DNA from: Hepsetus odoe
Lineage: Eukaryota > Chordata > Actinopteri > Characiformes > Hepsetidae
DNA length: 64,000 nt
Assembly (NCBI GenBank): GCA_017165825.1
Contig: CM029378.1
Span: 14,772,812-14,836,811, forward strand
Direction of reading: 5' to 3'
Position numbers and translations under genes: made by a program. The notes beneath the pieces were generated by a model that was given only the letters and a program-made list of their open reading frames with translations, was not told the origin of the DNA and ran no database searches. Within the stretch, counting starts at the first letter, position 1, and each line of letters opens with the position of its first letter. Positions 23,382 to 35,986 of the stretch are shown here, piece by piece.

Positions 23382-25079
23382 TTTAGAGTGATTACGTTGC
23401 GCATCTCATTTGAGTAAGTGCAAACAACCAGCCACAGAAAGCTGTTTAATTTCTGAAAATTATAAGCAGCAATCGTCGAGGTCCAGGCACACTTTAATTA
23501 AGAGTGTGCAATTTGGAACAATGTCAACGTAAATACTTTTTTTATTATTTACTTTTAATATTAATTAGTGCGTTTCAAATATGCATACAATTATTAACAA
23601 TACAATTAATTATAATATTAATATAAGCCTCAGTTAAATGCTCTTCCTAGTCAGTTTCACAACAGAAAATCAGCTAGAATCTTCTTTATTAAATTGTTAG
23701 CGGGTGTGGCAGTAGTAATGAAAGACAAGGTGTTGCGTAGCCTTATGATTGACATTAAGTCTAACTGTGACATTTACCCTTCTGAGTACTTCAATTCAAT
23801 AAAGTGACCTTTGGTTTGGTTCAAACTAAAGATTGTGAAATTAATAGAACTTCAATTCTGTTTCTTATGATCCATGAACATGAGCCTAATGATAACATCC
23901 AGCAGTGAAACATCACATTAAATTGCTAGTTTTTGGAAGGAATTCCGTTCTGTTCTGTCTGCTCTGGTGACTGTGAGAATTACATTTGACCCACTAAATC
24001 TACTCGGCGTATGCAGCCTTCCTCTCAGACCTCTTCAGGGCGTTATTAGCTAAAGGCAGTTATTCAGTTCCCTCAGTTACTTTTTCACTCAACCAAACAT
24101 TTCACCTGACAATTTTTCCCTAATTTCCCTAATAACAATTATTTATACCAAAAGTTAAAAACCAACACATAATAATCCTGTTTATATAAATTTACACCTG
24201 GATTAGCATGTGGTGCCCATATTTCAAATGTAAATATCCCCCTTTTAAACCCGGGAGAGCACTTTGATTTATTTGAGCCCACTTTAAGGCAGACAGCGGG
24301 GAAAGCTTACGACTACATTGCAGAAGTAGGTTTTGCATTTAATTTAAAATAGCTCAAGATCCAAACCCAAAATGCATGGTCCCCTGAGGCTTTTTTCAGT
24401 TCAGCACATAGCAAAAATCATACTATATGACTCAGATTCAGGCTATATGGCCCAATTTTTGCTATGATATAGCGCCACCATCAGGCCAATCAGGGTTCAC
24501 TTCAGCTGCTTATAGAAAGTGTTTGTATGTTTTATTAATGTTTTGCACATTTGAATAGAGAACTGTGGAAGTGGAAGAAGATGATAAAGTGTAAGATAAT
24601 GTAAAGAGCCTGGACCCCCATAAAATGATGGAACGTTTAAATAACAAAGAAAACAAAATGCATGCTAATCACTATTTTGTACTAAAATCATGTTCCTTTA
24701 GCCCTTAAATCCTGTCCCTTCAGCACTACACCCATTACAGGGCTCTTTTCATATGCGGTTGTCAAGGTAACAAACATAACAAAGTAATTCACTTAAATAA
24801 CAAGGAAGAAATGGGAATCCCCAGAAAAAAAATGCTTTTATTTGTCTATTCCTCTATTCCTCCAGGGGGAAAAGGTACTAGTGTACTTAGAGACCAAAAC
24901 CAGCTACAACAGCCATACTCTCTCATAAGTGCGGGGGGCGGAGGGGGAGGGGGGTAGCCAGCAGTTAATTCAGCCACATACACTGAAGAAGAAACTAAAA
25001 CAAGCATAATCACATTCCTTCTCTTCACGCTAAGAGCAGCATTAGTGTATTAAGTCTGGTAGGTGTATGTGCATATCAC

Positions 25080-25582
<503 letters not shown>

Positions 25583-25870
25583 CCAGTAGACTCTCTGGCT
25601 TTATTATCTCATTGGTTTCTATTATTCCACCATAGGCTTGTTTTCCAGCTCATGCTGAGGTTAACTCAAGTTAACTCATACCAGCCTCGAGTCTCCACAT
25701 TTCTGCCTGATAGAGATGGGAGCTGATTGGCTGTCTTTGTGAATTACCTGACAGCTGCTTTATCGTCTTCTTTTCAGTAAGAATGGTTTATTTCCATATG
25801 CTAAAGGAAGAGCATGATCTGATATTAGGTAATCACTGTTAACACAACCTACACCAACCCCCACCCCCCA

Positions 25871-25875
<5 letters not shown>

Positions 25876-25906
<31 letters not shown>
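25876..25906. repeat. (CA)n microsatellite
   Basis: About 15 CA units following a short C-rich stretch. Confidence 0.93.
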
Positions 25907-25908
<2 letters not shown>

Positions 25909-26364
25909 ATGAATAAAAGTCACATGACCATGGATGAGTCATCACCACTTTCCAATTCTAATGATGGCTTTACAGAATAAAACTCATGCAGAAAGTTACA
26001 GGCCGCAACAAGAACAGGAAAAACCATTTCCACACAAACCCTGGAAGGTGTTCAAAATAAAATAAGCCAAAAGATTTTAAAAAGTGATGGTCTGCTATTT
26101 CTGATATACAGTATTACTTTGACTTCATAAAATAGCCTGTCATGCTATTTATCCTACGTTTGCAAAATGGAATCATTTAGAGAAAGATGAAAACGAACAA
26201 CTAAGATAGTTTATGAGACAGCAAGCAAACAAAGCAGAAGGAATGATGACACACAGAATTAACAATTCATTTAAATGTGTTAACAACTGGCTTACAAGCA
26301 AATATTCTTTGTTCCAGAAGAACCTATTTTACAATGATGTCTTATGACGAGTGAAAAACAAATC

Positions 26365-26368
<4 letters not shown>

Positions 26369-26438
<70 letters not shown>
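26369..26438. repeat. (GA)n microsatellite
   Basis: Two GA runs are separated by a single extra A. Confidence 0.95.
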
Positions 26439-26442
<4 letters not shown>

Positions 26443-26767
26443 CAAAGATTGCTCTCTTTTAGCCCTCGGGCGGAACACTTGTCTGTGGTATAAAGCAAAA
26501 GGAATTGAGAAGATTTAAACCAAAGTCCATGTCCTTAAGCTGAGCCCTGCTCTCAGCAAGTAAAAGATAAAACAGAGCTGTGTTTTCGCAGTGTAATCTG
26601 CCTTGAATTACTGGAGCTCACCACATAAGGTTTTGGGCATTTGTTTCTGGAACATATTCAACACAACATGCTTCAGGATATGTAGAGAACCCCAGTGTTC
26701 AGTGCAGAAGAAAATACTAACTGAACAAAAATAAAAGAACATTTTCAGTCAGAAAAAACTGAAGATG

Positions 26768-27020
26768 ACTACAGGTCTACAGGAAAACAACAAGACTTTA
26801 GTCCCAATACTGGCCTAAAATCTATCTGCAGGCCTACACTTCAACTATAGGCCTGGAGTCCAATTTACAGGTTTACAGTCCAATTACAGGCCCATAGTCT
26901 AAATACAGAGCTTGAGTCCAGCTACTAATCTAGAATCCAACAACAGGCCTAAAATCCAAAAACAGGAGTAAAGTCAAACTATAGACTTAGAGCCCAACTT
27001 CAGGCTAGTCTCCCACAAGA
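26768..27020. repeat. Degenerate minisatellite, ~19-20 bp unit
   Basis: About a dozen diverged units follow each other, close to AAYTACAGGCCTAGAGTCC. Examples are CAACTATAGGCCTGGAGTCC, AATTTACAGGTTTACAGTCC, AATTACAGGCCCATAGTCT, AACAACAGGCCTAAAATCC and AACTATAGACTTAGAGCCC. Unit length varies by one or two bases and the ends fade out. Confidence 0.8.
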
Positions 27021-27639
27021 GGCTTTTTTATTGGTTGCAATTAGTAGTAAATCTGTTTCTGAGGGTTATAGGAGTGATGGGAATTCTGACTGTTTTCAGT
27101 GATTTAGATCAGTTGGATAAGTTCACCAAGAATATGTTGTTTCAGCTTTCATTAATAAAAAACACTGCCAGCTTATTTAAATTAGACAAAATTAGCAATG
27201 CTATGAGCTATGTGTATTTGCTGTTACAATTTGCTGTCACTTATTCAGTGAAGTCTTGTTGCATCAACTTCACTGGACTGGTTAAAACAAAGCTAACCGA
27301 CCACAAAATGAGTCGCTTGCATCATTTCTCCTCAAACATTTGCTCGCATGTTTCTCTTCCTTAATACCAGCAGAAGTCTGCTGCTTGTTTAAATACAGTC
27401 AGAGCAAAGTGCATGTCTGAACACCAGCTTGCAGCTTTAACCTACATAGTGTGCAAAAGTCATGATATTTCATGATCAACAAAACACAACTTCTCCAAAC
27501 ATTCATGATGTGATTTTTGAGGCTTTTTCTTATAAGCATACTAGTTTAAAGATAAAGGTTTTTATTCCAGCAACCACAAAAGCAAAAAGAGCAAGATAAG
27601 TGTACTGAACAAAGCAGATAAGAAACACAACACAAAATT

Positions 27640-27668
27640 GTGCGTGTGTGTGTGTGCGTGTGTGTGCA
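27640..27668 (-). promoter_or_regulatory. Intronic CA-repeat close to the S1 exon donor
   Basis: In transcript orientation a CA-rich run with two interspersed G bases occupies roughly +20 to +48 of intron 2, immediately after the S1 exon donor GTGAGT. CA repeats near 5' splice sites bind hnRNP L and can enhance or repress use of the exon; a role here is inference. It could equally be a neutral microsatellite. Confidence 0.4.
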
Positions 27669-27687
27669 TGTCCTTGACAGTACTCAC

Positions 27688-27799
27688 CTCCAGGATCTTG
27701 CAGCGCTCTGAGTTACAGTCACTGTCTTCGCACGGGTGAAACATGCCCAGCGTTACACAGTTCAGCAGGATAACCAGCATACTGGCCCGCTCAAACCAC
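27688..27799 (-). CDS. cacna1g: Cav3 T-type calcium channel alpha-1 exon: S1 of domain I
   Basis: This is the first coding exon visible in the window and is the family's second coding exon by its position. It begins with G, completing a codon from exon 1, then 37 codons starting WFERASMLVILLNCVTLGMF, the S1 helix. These lead into the Cys-rich S1-S2 loop HPCEDSDCNSERCKILE, with three cysteines spaced as in other Cav3 proteins. The donor is GAG|GTGAGT. The start is set by homology: the conserved Trp-Phe-Glu follows directly on an intron ending TAC, not AG, with a U12-type branch sequence just upstream. Using the next AG downstream would delete the conserved WFE. The preceding exon, encoding the cytoplasmic N-terminus, was not found to the right, so intron 1 probably exceeds 36 kb. 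Confidence 0.93.
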
Positions 27800-27821
27800 G
27801 TACAGAAGAAAAGTCAAGGAA
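27800..27821 (-). other. U12-type (AT-AC class) 3' splice site with branch sequence
   Basis: Reading the minus strand into the S1 exon, the intron holds TTCCTTGAC (27821 down to 27813), a perfect match to the minor-spliceosome branch consensus TTCCTTRAC. The branch A falls at 27814. A short pyrimidine stretch follows and the intron ends TAC at 27800. The branch A lies 14 nt before the terminal C, inside the narrow range of U12 introns. There is no usable AG. Minor-class introns with AT-AC ends are known at conserved places in sodium- and calcium-channel alpha subunit genes, which fits. The matching ATATCCTT donor should end exon 1, outside the part I could identify. Confidence 0.85.
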
Positions 27822-29715
27822 AAAACTCAACTAAACAACATTCAATAAACACACGGTCACATTTAAAGGGGTCATGGAAAACATATTTTTTAAATAAAAC
27901 ACTTTAATGCAACACATAAACACGTTTAAAGTTCAAAATCCAATGAATAAAGTTCATGCCCAAGTTGTCATACATGGGCTTTTTGCCACATCACCTTAAC
28001 GATGGATGAGTGCCATCCATCGATGATTGCCAAAGTGACTTATTATGTTTGTTTTGTTACACAACTGATCATGAAATGTTCACACACAATAACATTTTGT
28101 AATAATATTTCCTTTCAGTTTAGAGTCATGGAATGACATCCGGTTTACATTCTGTTTCCACTAAGACTCCACAAAGTATTTAAATGTTTAAATCCAAATC
28201 AAAGATGCATAAATGACTTGTAGCGCTGAATGAATGTCTTGGATCTGAACTTATGACAGAGTCTATACGTTTTCCGTATATTATGTTTAGACTCTGCTTT
28301 TGTGCTTGCTGAAAATAACTGGAACGATAGAATGGCAACCAAATCCAAATAAAAGAGGAGGTAAAATGAGCGTTTTACAAAATGGTAAGAAATAATATTA
28401 TCGTCATCAGTAAGTCATCAGCACTAATTACACACAAAATGAAAAATGAAAATGAAAGTTTCAATTACAATCATATTACCAAAATAATTAAACAATAAAA
28501 ACACACATATAATCAAATAGACACAGCAAACGGAAATGCCATTAAAGATGGTCCTGTCCAGCCGACAGCAGGGTCACAGCCGTTAAACGTGTTAAAAAGG
28601 AAATAATGATTTTGTCATTAAGTTAGTCACTATTTCTCTTCATTTCTTTGCATGCCTATAAAAGATCCTCCGCACATGGTGGGTAATTGATCACCGAGAA
28701 GCTGAGCATCGCTGGTCCACAGCAGCCCGATGCCCAGCCAGGGGTCGTGTTCATACATTTACATCTAAATTACAGCAATGCTTATCCCCAGGTTGGGTGC
28801 TGTGTGAACACTGTGGCACCAGACAAAGAACAGCTCATTTTTCTCAATTACTGACAAAGACAACACCAAAGGGACACAATTAAAACAGCAAAGACGACAG
28901 ATGAGAGGATATGACATCAAACAGGAAACTTCTAAAGGGGAGCTGGTTGGCACCGGCAATGCACTGGTTGTCTCAGTGGCCCATAACAAAGCCATGAGCT
29001 ATATTGTCTTATTGGTATCATAACAAAATAAGGAAAGGATGTAACAGAACTGCAGTTTAAAGAGCAAAGCCCAGCGGTTTCTGAGGGGCTTATATGCCTG
29101 TAATTTCCTGAGCATCACTTTTATCACTAGCCATATTTTTGTTGTTGTTGGGAGAAGGCCTCTAGCCTTCCTAAACATAGATGGATGGAGGAAGAACAAC
29201 AAAGCAGCTAGCCATACCTGGGGCAAGAGATATTCCCACTGCAGATAGCTATAGACAGTATGCTTTTGTGATTACGTTAACGTACAGTTGCCTAAGAAGG
29301 AAAGCCCCTGGTTGCAAAGAGCAGCTGAAACTGTAATGTATTCTTCATGAATAATGTAAAAAAGACAGAGGGTGTCTCGCTCCGGCAGTCAGTGGAGGAA
29401 CTAATTACAAGCTGCTAACTGCTGATGGGCCTCATTGATCTCCACACTGCACTGGAGCCTCAGCTCGAAGAGTTTTGTTGTAGACTGATAAAGTCACTGG
29501 GTGGGCACAATTCAGCAGGTGATGAAGCACCTTTGAAAAGTGGCCTAAATGAAAGATCAACATTAGGAAAGAATTTAAAAGTCCCACACAAAAGCAATCT
29601 ATATTTGACTGGAGGGCATTTAATTCCTTGAATGCCTGTTATTACCAGTGAAACTAAAAAAAATACTCTTAAAATTCGTATTTTTGAACAATAGCACTGA
29701 TAAAGTATTACTAAT

Positions 29716-30640
29716 TCAAGTCAAGTCAGGTCAAGTCCCTTTTATTTATATTACAACTGCTGTTGTTACAAAGCAGCTTTACAGAATCTGGGTCCGAGCC
29801 CCAAGTGAGTAAACCAAGGGCAACAGAGGCAAACTCCCAAAAACTGGAGGAAGAAAACTTGGACTGAAAAAGTGAACACAACTTCCTCTGGTCAACACTG
29901 GATAAAAAAGAAGGAAAGGAAAGAGAAAGTGCATTTAATAGTTAAAAAATATAGCAATGAGTTCCAGTAAAGTATGAGTTCCTATAAAAGAGTCCATTAG
30001 AGTCTGTAACAGGAAGTTCAATTAATAATAGTGGTAGTTCTGTTTGAGTGGGTGGAGCTTTTGCTAGTCTATTTATGTGGTAGCAGCACATGCAGATGAT
30101 CCAGTATGATGCAGCTGAACTGAAGATCAGTTCTGATGATGGTAAGTTTGATCAAGAAGTTGGCTCAGTTGGTGGACTAGCTGGTCTGAAGTTCAGGAAA
30201 CCCTCACAGTAACTGATGCTTTGGCTGGGAGGTCTTTCCTTTCAGGAAATGCATTAGCTTCCCACCATACAGGTGGTGGACAGTCATCTATCTCAAACAG
30301 AGAGAAAGAAATTGTTCTATTTTGAAGTCACAGTGTTTTGTTTACAAAATTCTAGGAACTGTTAGAATTCCAACTGATGATCTAAGTGAGCATGGGGGTT
30401 CATAACTGGAGAAAAGTTCGGAAAAATACTCGGGAGCGCGGCCATTTAGGGCTTTATATGTCAGTAGTGAAATGTTATAGTCGATGCGGAATTTCATAAG
30501 CCTAGATAATATCACATTTTCTAGATCTAGAGATGACTGGACTAACTGAAGTTTATAAAGGCTTTTATGGAACATCCTGACAGCAGGGTATTGCAATAAT
30601 ATAGTCTTGAGGTGATTTCTAAAATAATGTTTCAATTGAT
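29716..30640 (-). mobile_element. L2-like LINE 3' end
   Basis: On the minus strand the frame near 30480-30342 reads FRIDYNISLLTYKALNGRAP then EYFSELFSSYEPPCSLRSS. This is the conserved C-terminal tail of reverse transcriptases of the L2 group. A 3' untranslated part follows to about 29716, ending AAAAGGGACTTGACCTGACT, a degenerate short tandem tail as in L2-type elements. The catalytic RT core and all upstream parts are missing, a classic 5' truncation. Confidence 0.72.
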
Positions 30641-31510
30641 AGTTCCTTAAAAAGAAGAAAAAAGTTCTTGTAACAGAAGAGCTTGAAGAAATCTTCCTGA
30701 AGAGCTATGCAACATAAAGGTTTTAACATAAAAATATATATAAATATATATACATATAAAATATATATCCCAGAACCACTATGGAATTGCTACTTTAATA
30801 AGTGGTATTCCTCATCAGGAACCATAATTTAGCATAAAGAGAGTGCAGACAGGATGGGCTACTCATTCACCATCACTCAACATGATGCCAGCCTCCACTG
30901 GTGTATATTAGCTGATGTAACAGAAGTGGTGGTTAGTGTTCTCCTCTGAGCTTCATGCAAACATTTGCCTGCCTTTACTTTCTCAATGTTGGTAGCTTAG
31001 GTGATTGAGGGAGTCCTTGAAAGAAAAAAAGGAATGATAGAAAAAGGGTGCATAAAGTGTTGTCATTTATGTTATTTAATGTCTAATACTGCTAATAGGT
31101 TTGTGAACTTATAGGGAAAAAATTATTAGCAATAAAGGTGCACATGCAATTACATGATCTGGGTAGGGTATGGATTTGAATACAAACATATGGCAAGCTT
31201 TAAATACAGCATATTCAAGGTAAAAGCCAGAGGGAACAGAACAACCTGAGAGCTGCATGTTCTTTGAAGAGCTGTGATATCCTCTGATACGCTCTCAGGC
31301 AGCGAGGGGACGTACATAGATGTGTTCTGTCAAAAGGTTGACTGCACTCACCCCCCTCTCCTCCTCCATATGCTTCCAAGCACATCCAAACACTGGCATA
31401 CTACCTCACGTGGATGCCCCTCATAACTCCTTCATCACTAAAAGAGTGTAGGTGGAAATTCGCTCATAGATGACAGCAGCATCAAAACCTCATCAACGCC
31501 CCAAGCTCTA

Positions 31511-32542
31511 CACTGTGTGCACAATTATTAGGTAAGTGATTATTTAGCCTTCAAGACACTGTTCAGAGAAGTGGACTGTTTTCCTTCCCTGTGAATCTCC
31601 CATTTAAGAAGGGTCAGAAGTTCTCAATAAGGATGTGGAAGTTTAAATGTTTAAATCGGGTGAGGAAGGGGGTCATGTCATTATTCTTTCATCTTTAAGG
31701 CCTTTACTGGTGAGCCACGCAGTGGAGAACTTCCATGCATGTGATGGAGCATCATACTGCATAAACATCATGGTCTTCTTGAAAGATGCAGACATTTTCC
31801 AGAACCATTGTTTGAAGGAAGTGTCTTCAAAATACTGGCAGTAGGTTTGTACTAGCAAACCTAGTTGTAACAAGCTCATCTTTAATAATGTCAGCCCATA
31901 ACAGCATCCCACCTCCATCTTACTGAGTTGAATTGAATTCTGTGCCTGTTTGTCAAGAGTCACTCTCATCTCATCAGTCCATAAGACCTCTGAAAAATCT
32001 GTCTTGAGATATTTCTTGGCCCAGTCTTGACGTTTCAGATGATGTGTCTTGTTCAGTGGTGGTCTCAGCCTTCCTTACCCTGGCCATGTCTCTGAGCACT
32101 GAACACCTTTTACTTCTGGAGACTTCAAGTAGTTTGCAGTTCTGGAATATGACCGCACTGGAGAATCATGGGTTCCTAGGCTTCCTGCTAGCTTCACATT
32201 TGCCTCATTTGCAACATGTTTCTTGCAACCCTGTTGACTATTTGCAACAAAGCATTTGATGGCCAATATCTTAGCAATTTTAAGAGTGTTGCATCCCTCT
32301 CAAAGACTTTTTACAATTTTTGACTTTTCAGAGTCAGTTATATCTCTTTTTGGCCCATTTTGCCTGAGGAGGAAAAGAAGCTGCCTAATAATTGCTGATC
32401 TCCTTAGGCCACACCCTTCATCATTACACAAATACAGATTAGCTTAAATCCAATAAGTTTATACAGCTAGGAGTTGGAATATATGCATAGAAATTAGTAT
32501 ACAGTCAAAATATTCACTTGCCCAATTATTGTGCACACAGTG
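31511..32542 (-). mobile_element. Tc1-like DNA transposon, internally shortened
   Basis: The ends CACTGTGTGCACAATTATTA and, reverse-complemented from the right, CACTGTGTGCACAATAATTG face each other. TA dinucleotides lie outside both (31509-31510 and 32543-32544). The length of 1.03 kb is short for a complete element. A minus-strand frame at 31673-31969 retains a transposase core segment (KMEVGCCYGLTLLKMSLLQL, later YDAPSHAWKFSTAWLTSKGL), corresponding to the second catalytic Asp region. The frame is open only locally. This family is different from the element at 15369. Confidence 0.88.
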
Positions 32543-34591
32543 TATAGCCAAATTCCCTAATGGGGGTCTCTTCATCCAAAAGGTATTTTTTCTCACTCCT
32601 CTAACAAGTCAAGGAAAAAAACACAGGCCAGCAGATTGCCGTGGTTGCACTGCTACCTCCAGCTCAATGCCTATTTACAGGTAGGTTCTGCAGGCCAACT
32701 GAGGAAATCCAGCTGGGAGATGTAATTGAAAAGGTGACAGGAGTCAGGACAGGTCAGCTCCCACTGAGGAATGTGCTTCTGTGAGTCTATTGGATTGATA
32801 CATATTTTTGTAATATAAATATACAGAGCTGTGCAAAGCCAGTCAAGGCAGCCTAGAAATTTGTTTAAAACTTTTAGCTGTGGTTTTGCCAGTAAAACTC
32901 CCAATTCACATACATATAAAATGTTATGATTTAGGCAAAGCTATAAATGGGTACAGACCTTCTTGGAGTTCTCCAGCCATTAGATGGATTTATAAAATTC
33001 CACTAGAAGAACATGATATAAGTATTAATAAGCTACACTAAGCATTGGATGTAGTGCATGGAAACTATTTGCACTGTGCTCTTTTTGAGGAGAGGTTTGG
33101 AAAGGGTTAACATGATATTTAACCTATGATTTTTTGTATGAAATATTTTACTCAGTTCTGATGCATCTTCTTGTTTCTGGTGAAATCTTCAGCAGTTAGA
33201 CCAAGGCAAGAGGAATATAAAATACCCCCCCCCCCAATCTGAGCAAGATCAGTCGGTAGAATAAGATCATGTTCACAGAATATCATATAATGACAAACAG
33301 AAATGATAGAAGTAAGATGTGACCTAGTTCTGTCTAGAAGTATATGTTCCTGCATCTTATTGTTTCCATGGAATGTGCTCAATATTTGGCCTTAAGCAAG
33401 TGTAATATGAAACATCTTCCTGTCCAACTGGTAGATTAAGGTCATTCTAACCAAAGTAAGTGGAAAAAGTCCGTTGGTTTGACTTGCGACCACATTATTT
33501 AAATTTAAATGTGAATAATACACTGACCTTTTATTTCTGAAAACAAGTACACCACAAAATCTGAATAGTACTGCAAATAGATTGTTGATGTTAGAAAGAT
33601 TCCCCTGAAAAAAAGCACAAAAAAAAGGAAATGAACAAACATTCTCAGGTTTCAGTGCCCTAACCTTGTACTGTAATCAGACCTTTGTATTGTCTTTTCA
33701 CTTTCTGCTCTGTTTTTCTATTGCTTTATCAGCACTCACAGTGTGTATGTGCTATGCTGTCCTCACTCTCAGTGGCTCCTGTGGGCTCTGGTGGCTCAGT
33801 GCCATAACTGGCTGATTGCCTCTTCATCTGGTTGCTCCTTAATTGAGGGTTCTTGGCACTAGTTGTGTTTTTGCCTAAGGCCTCACACTTCCTGACCTCA
33901 TAGTGAGCCAGACTCTGGCCATGTTAAATCCCCCAGTAGTCCTGTGCCATAAACAGGACACACACTAGGTCTGGAATAAGAAAGTCTGACCCATTTGAGG
34001 CTCCACTCATATGTTATAATTTAAGCAACAAAAGACTAAATCATCAGCAGCAAAGCAGTAACAAAGACATTTGATTTAGTTTGCCACATTACCTCTCATC
34101 AACTGTCCATTTCAATGAAAACAAACTACTTCAACAGGAGATTCATACCCAAGTCATTTGTTCACTTGAGTGGGGTTTTTATTGGGTTCAGCATCAAACA
34201 AACCCTTAAGAAAACAGAAAGACTTTTCATGCCATTTTTTGTCCGAAAGCATTCCGTTCAAAGCTATCAGTACTGTAGAATCATCAGTATGTTTTTAGTG
34301 CAATCAGTCAGATCAAAACTTGGCCTTCAGTGACATTTATGTTCAAAGAGAGAAACATCAAGCCAAATGCACCAATAGAATTTCCAAAATAAAAAATAAA
34401 TAAAAAATCTGAAACATGCAATGAACTTCCAACTTCTCACACCCTTGCAAAGCATGTGGCAAATAACCTGTTTTGCTAAGAAATGTTTGTAAATGAGTGA
34501 AATGTACTGGAAGGATCAAACTTGGAGCTGATTGAGAGCTGACTGAATTCTCTAAATGCTAAAGAAAAGCATGGGGTACACTGGACCTCCT

Positions 34592-34660
34592 TCTGCTACT
34601 ACTACTACTACTGCTGCTACTATTACTATTACTATTACAACTACTACTACTACTACTACA
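34592..34660. repeat. (CTA)n/(CTG)n trinucleotide tract
   Basis: CTA and ATT triplets with CTG interruptions over about 70 bp. Confidence 0.9.
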
Positions 34661-34689
34661 AAATTTGAACTTAAATTTGAGGACAGAGA

Positions 34690-35810
34690 GATGACCTACT
34701 AAAGAAGACGTAAGGTGGCAAGATGGTGTATATGGGGAAATGAGTTCACACAGATAACGAAGAATAAAGCCATGCAGAGCCTTAGAAATGATAAGCGATA
34801 TTTTGTATTTTGAGGAACAGGCAGCCAGAGTAGCTCATGCAGTGTTGGGGAAATATGACTTCTTCACATGTTTGAGCACTCTGGCTGCATATTGTGGCAC
34901 ATACTGTAATCTGGCCAAGGTTTTGGAGGGAAGGCCATACAGAAAGGAATTACAATAATCCAGTCTGGAAGAAATAAGCATGAACCAGCATCTCAGCATC
35001 CATGAGGCAGAGAAGAGGGCGTAAACAAGCAATGTTCCTTAAGTGAAAAAAAGCAGTCTTGACTGCAGCATTAACATGAGGGGTGAAAGATAACATGCAA
35101 TCAAGTACAATGCCCAGGTTGCGTACCGTTGATGAGGAGCTCACTAAAATGCCATCAATATTGATTGAAACACTGGTTAGATCAAACACAACAGCTTTCT
35201 CAAGAAAAGTCATTACGTCATTTTTATCTGAGTTCAGCATCAAAAAGTTGTACCTCATCAATACTTTAAGATCCATTATACAAGAGATTAGAGAGTGAGT
35301 TGGGGTAGCAGCAGCAATGGTAGTCACTTAATTCTGATTGTCATCTGCATAGCAATGAAACTGTAACTCATGTTACCTAATTATAGGACCTAGGGGTTAA
35401 ATGTAAATCAGAAAGAGTAAGGGTCCAAAGACAGATCCCTGAGGGACACCGTGGGTGAGTGGAGCTAAAGAGGAGCAGAAGCCATTTAAGGACACATACT
35501 GTTGTCTGTCGGTAAGGTAGGAAGCAAACCAGTCGAGGGCAGTGTTTTTAATTCCCACCGCTGACAAACGATTGAGTAAGAGGTCATGACAAAAACTATC
35601 AAATGCTGCACTTAGATTTAACAGAAGAGGCAGGCCAACAAACCCAGAGTCTATAGCTAGCAGCAAATCATTTAGCACCATAAGAAGTGTTACAAAGCTC
35701 ATTGGGATCAAGGTATGGTTTCTTTTATTACACTGGTGAGAAGAGGCAGCCAAGATTTGCAGTGTACTTTCAACCGGAACCAGAATCTCTCCAGAACTCA
35801 ATCACTGATT
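34690..35810 (-). mobile_element. L2-like LINE fragment with reverse transcriptase
   Basis: Minus-strand frames from 35801 down to 34700 together cover the middle and C-terminal part of an L2-group polymerase. They start inside the fingers region and lose homology below 34700. No terminal tail is evident. The element lies between unique sequence and a SINE at 35987. Confidence 0.85.
34835..35801 (-). pseudogene. L2-like reverse transcriptase, broken
   Basis: Reading down the minus strand, the first segment gives LNLSAAFDSFCHDLLLNRLS (the region around the first catalytic Asp), GIKNTALDWFASYLTDRQQ and LTHGVPQGSVFGPLLFLIYI. The usual YADD-containing stretch is interrupted by stops near 35390-35330. 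A second segment gives LMRYNFLMLNSDKNDVMTFL and VRNLGIVLDCMLSFTPHVNA. A third gives ISSRLDYCNSFLYGLPSKTL. Each lies in a different frame, so several indels have accumulated. Intact proteins of this type copy LINE RNA at the target site. Confidence 0.85.
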
Positions 35811-35986
35811 TGTATCATTTCTTAGCCTGGAGTAAGTGTCTTCAGATTCTCTTGCCACTGCAGTTGTCCTTTCCAAAGTTCTAATAAATTCTCCTTCACA
35901 TCTTTTCTTGATCTCATGACATTTTTCTTCCAGGTTAAGGAAGAGGGGCTCAGAAAGGACACACCCTATGTTTAAGTCACCAACGG

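Noticed and set aside
26768..27020. CRISPR-like array
   Set aside because: Units are contiguous with no unique spacers and the setting is a vertebrate intron; it is a minisatellite.
28905..28915. ATATCCTC on the minus strand as a possible minor-class donor for intron 1
   Set aside because: Upstream codons do not encode the expected N-terminal segment, and the intron would be only 1.1 kb with no exon evidence.
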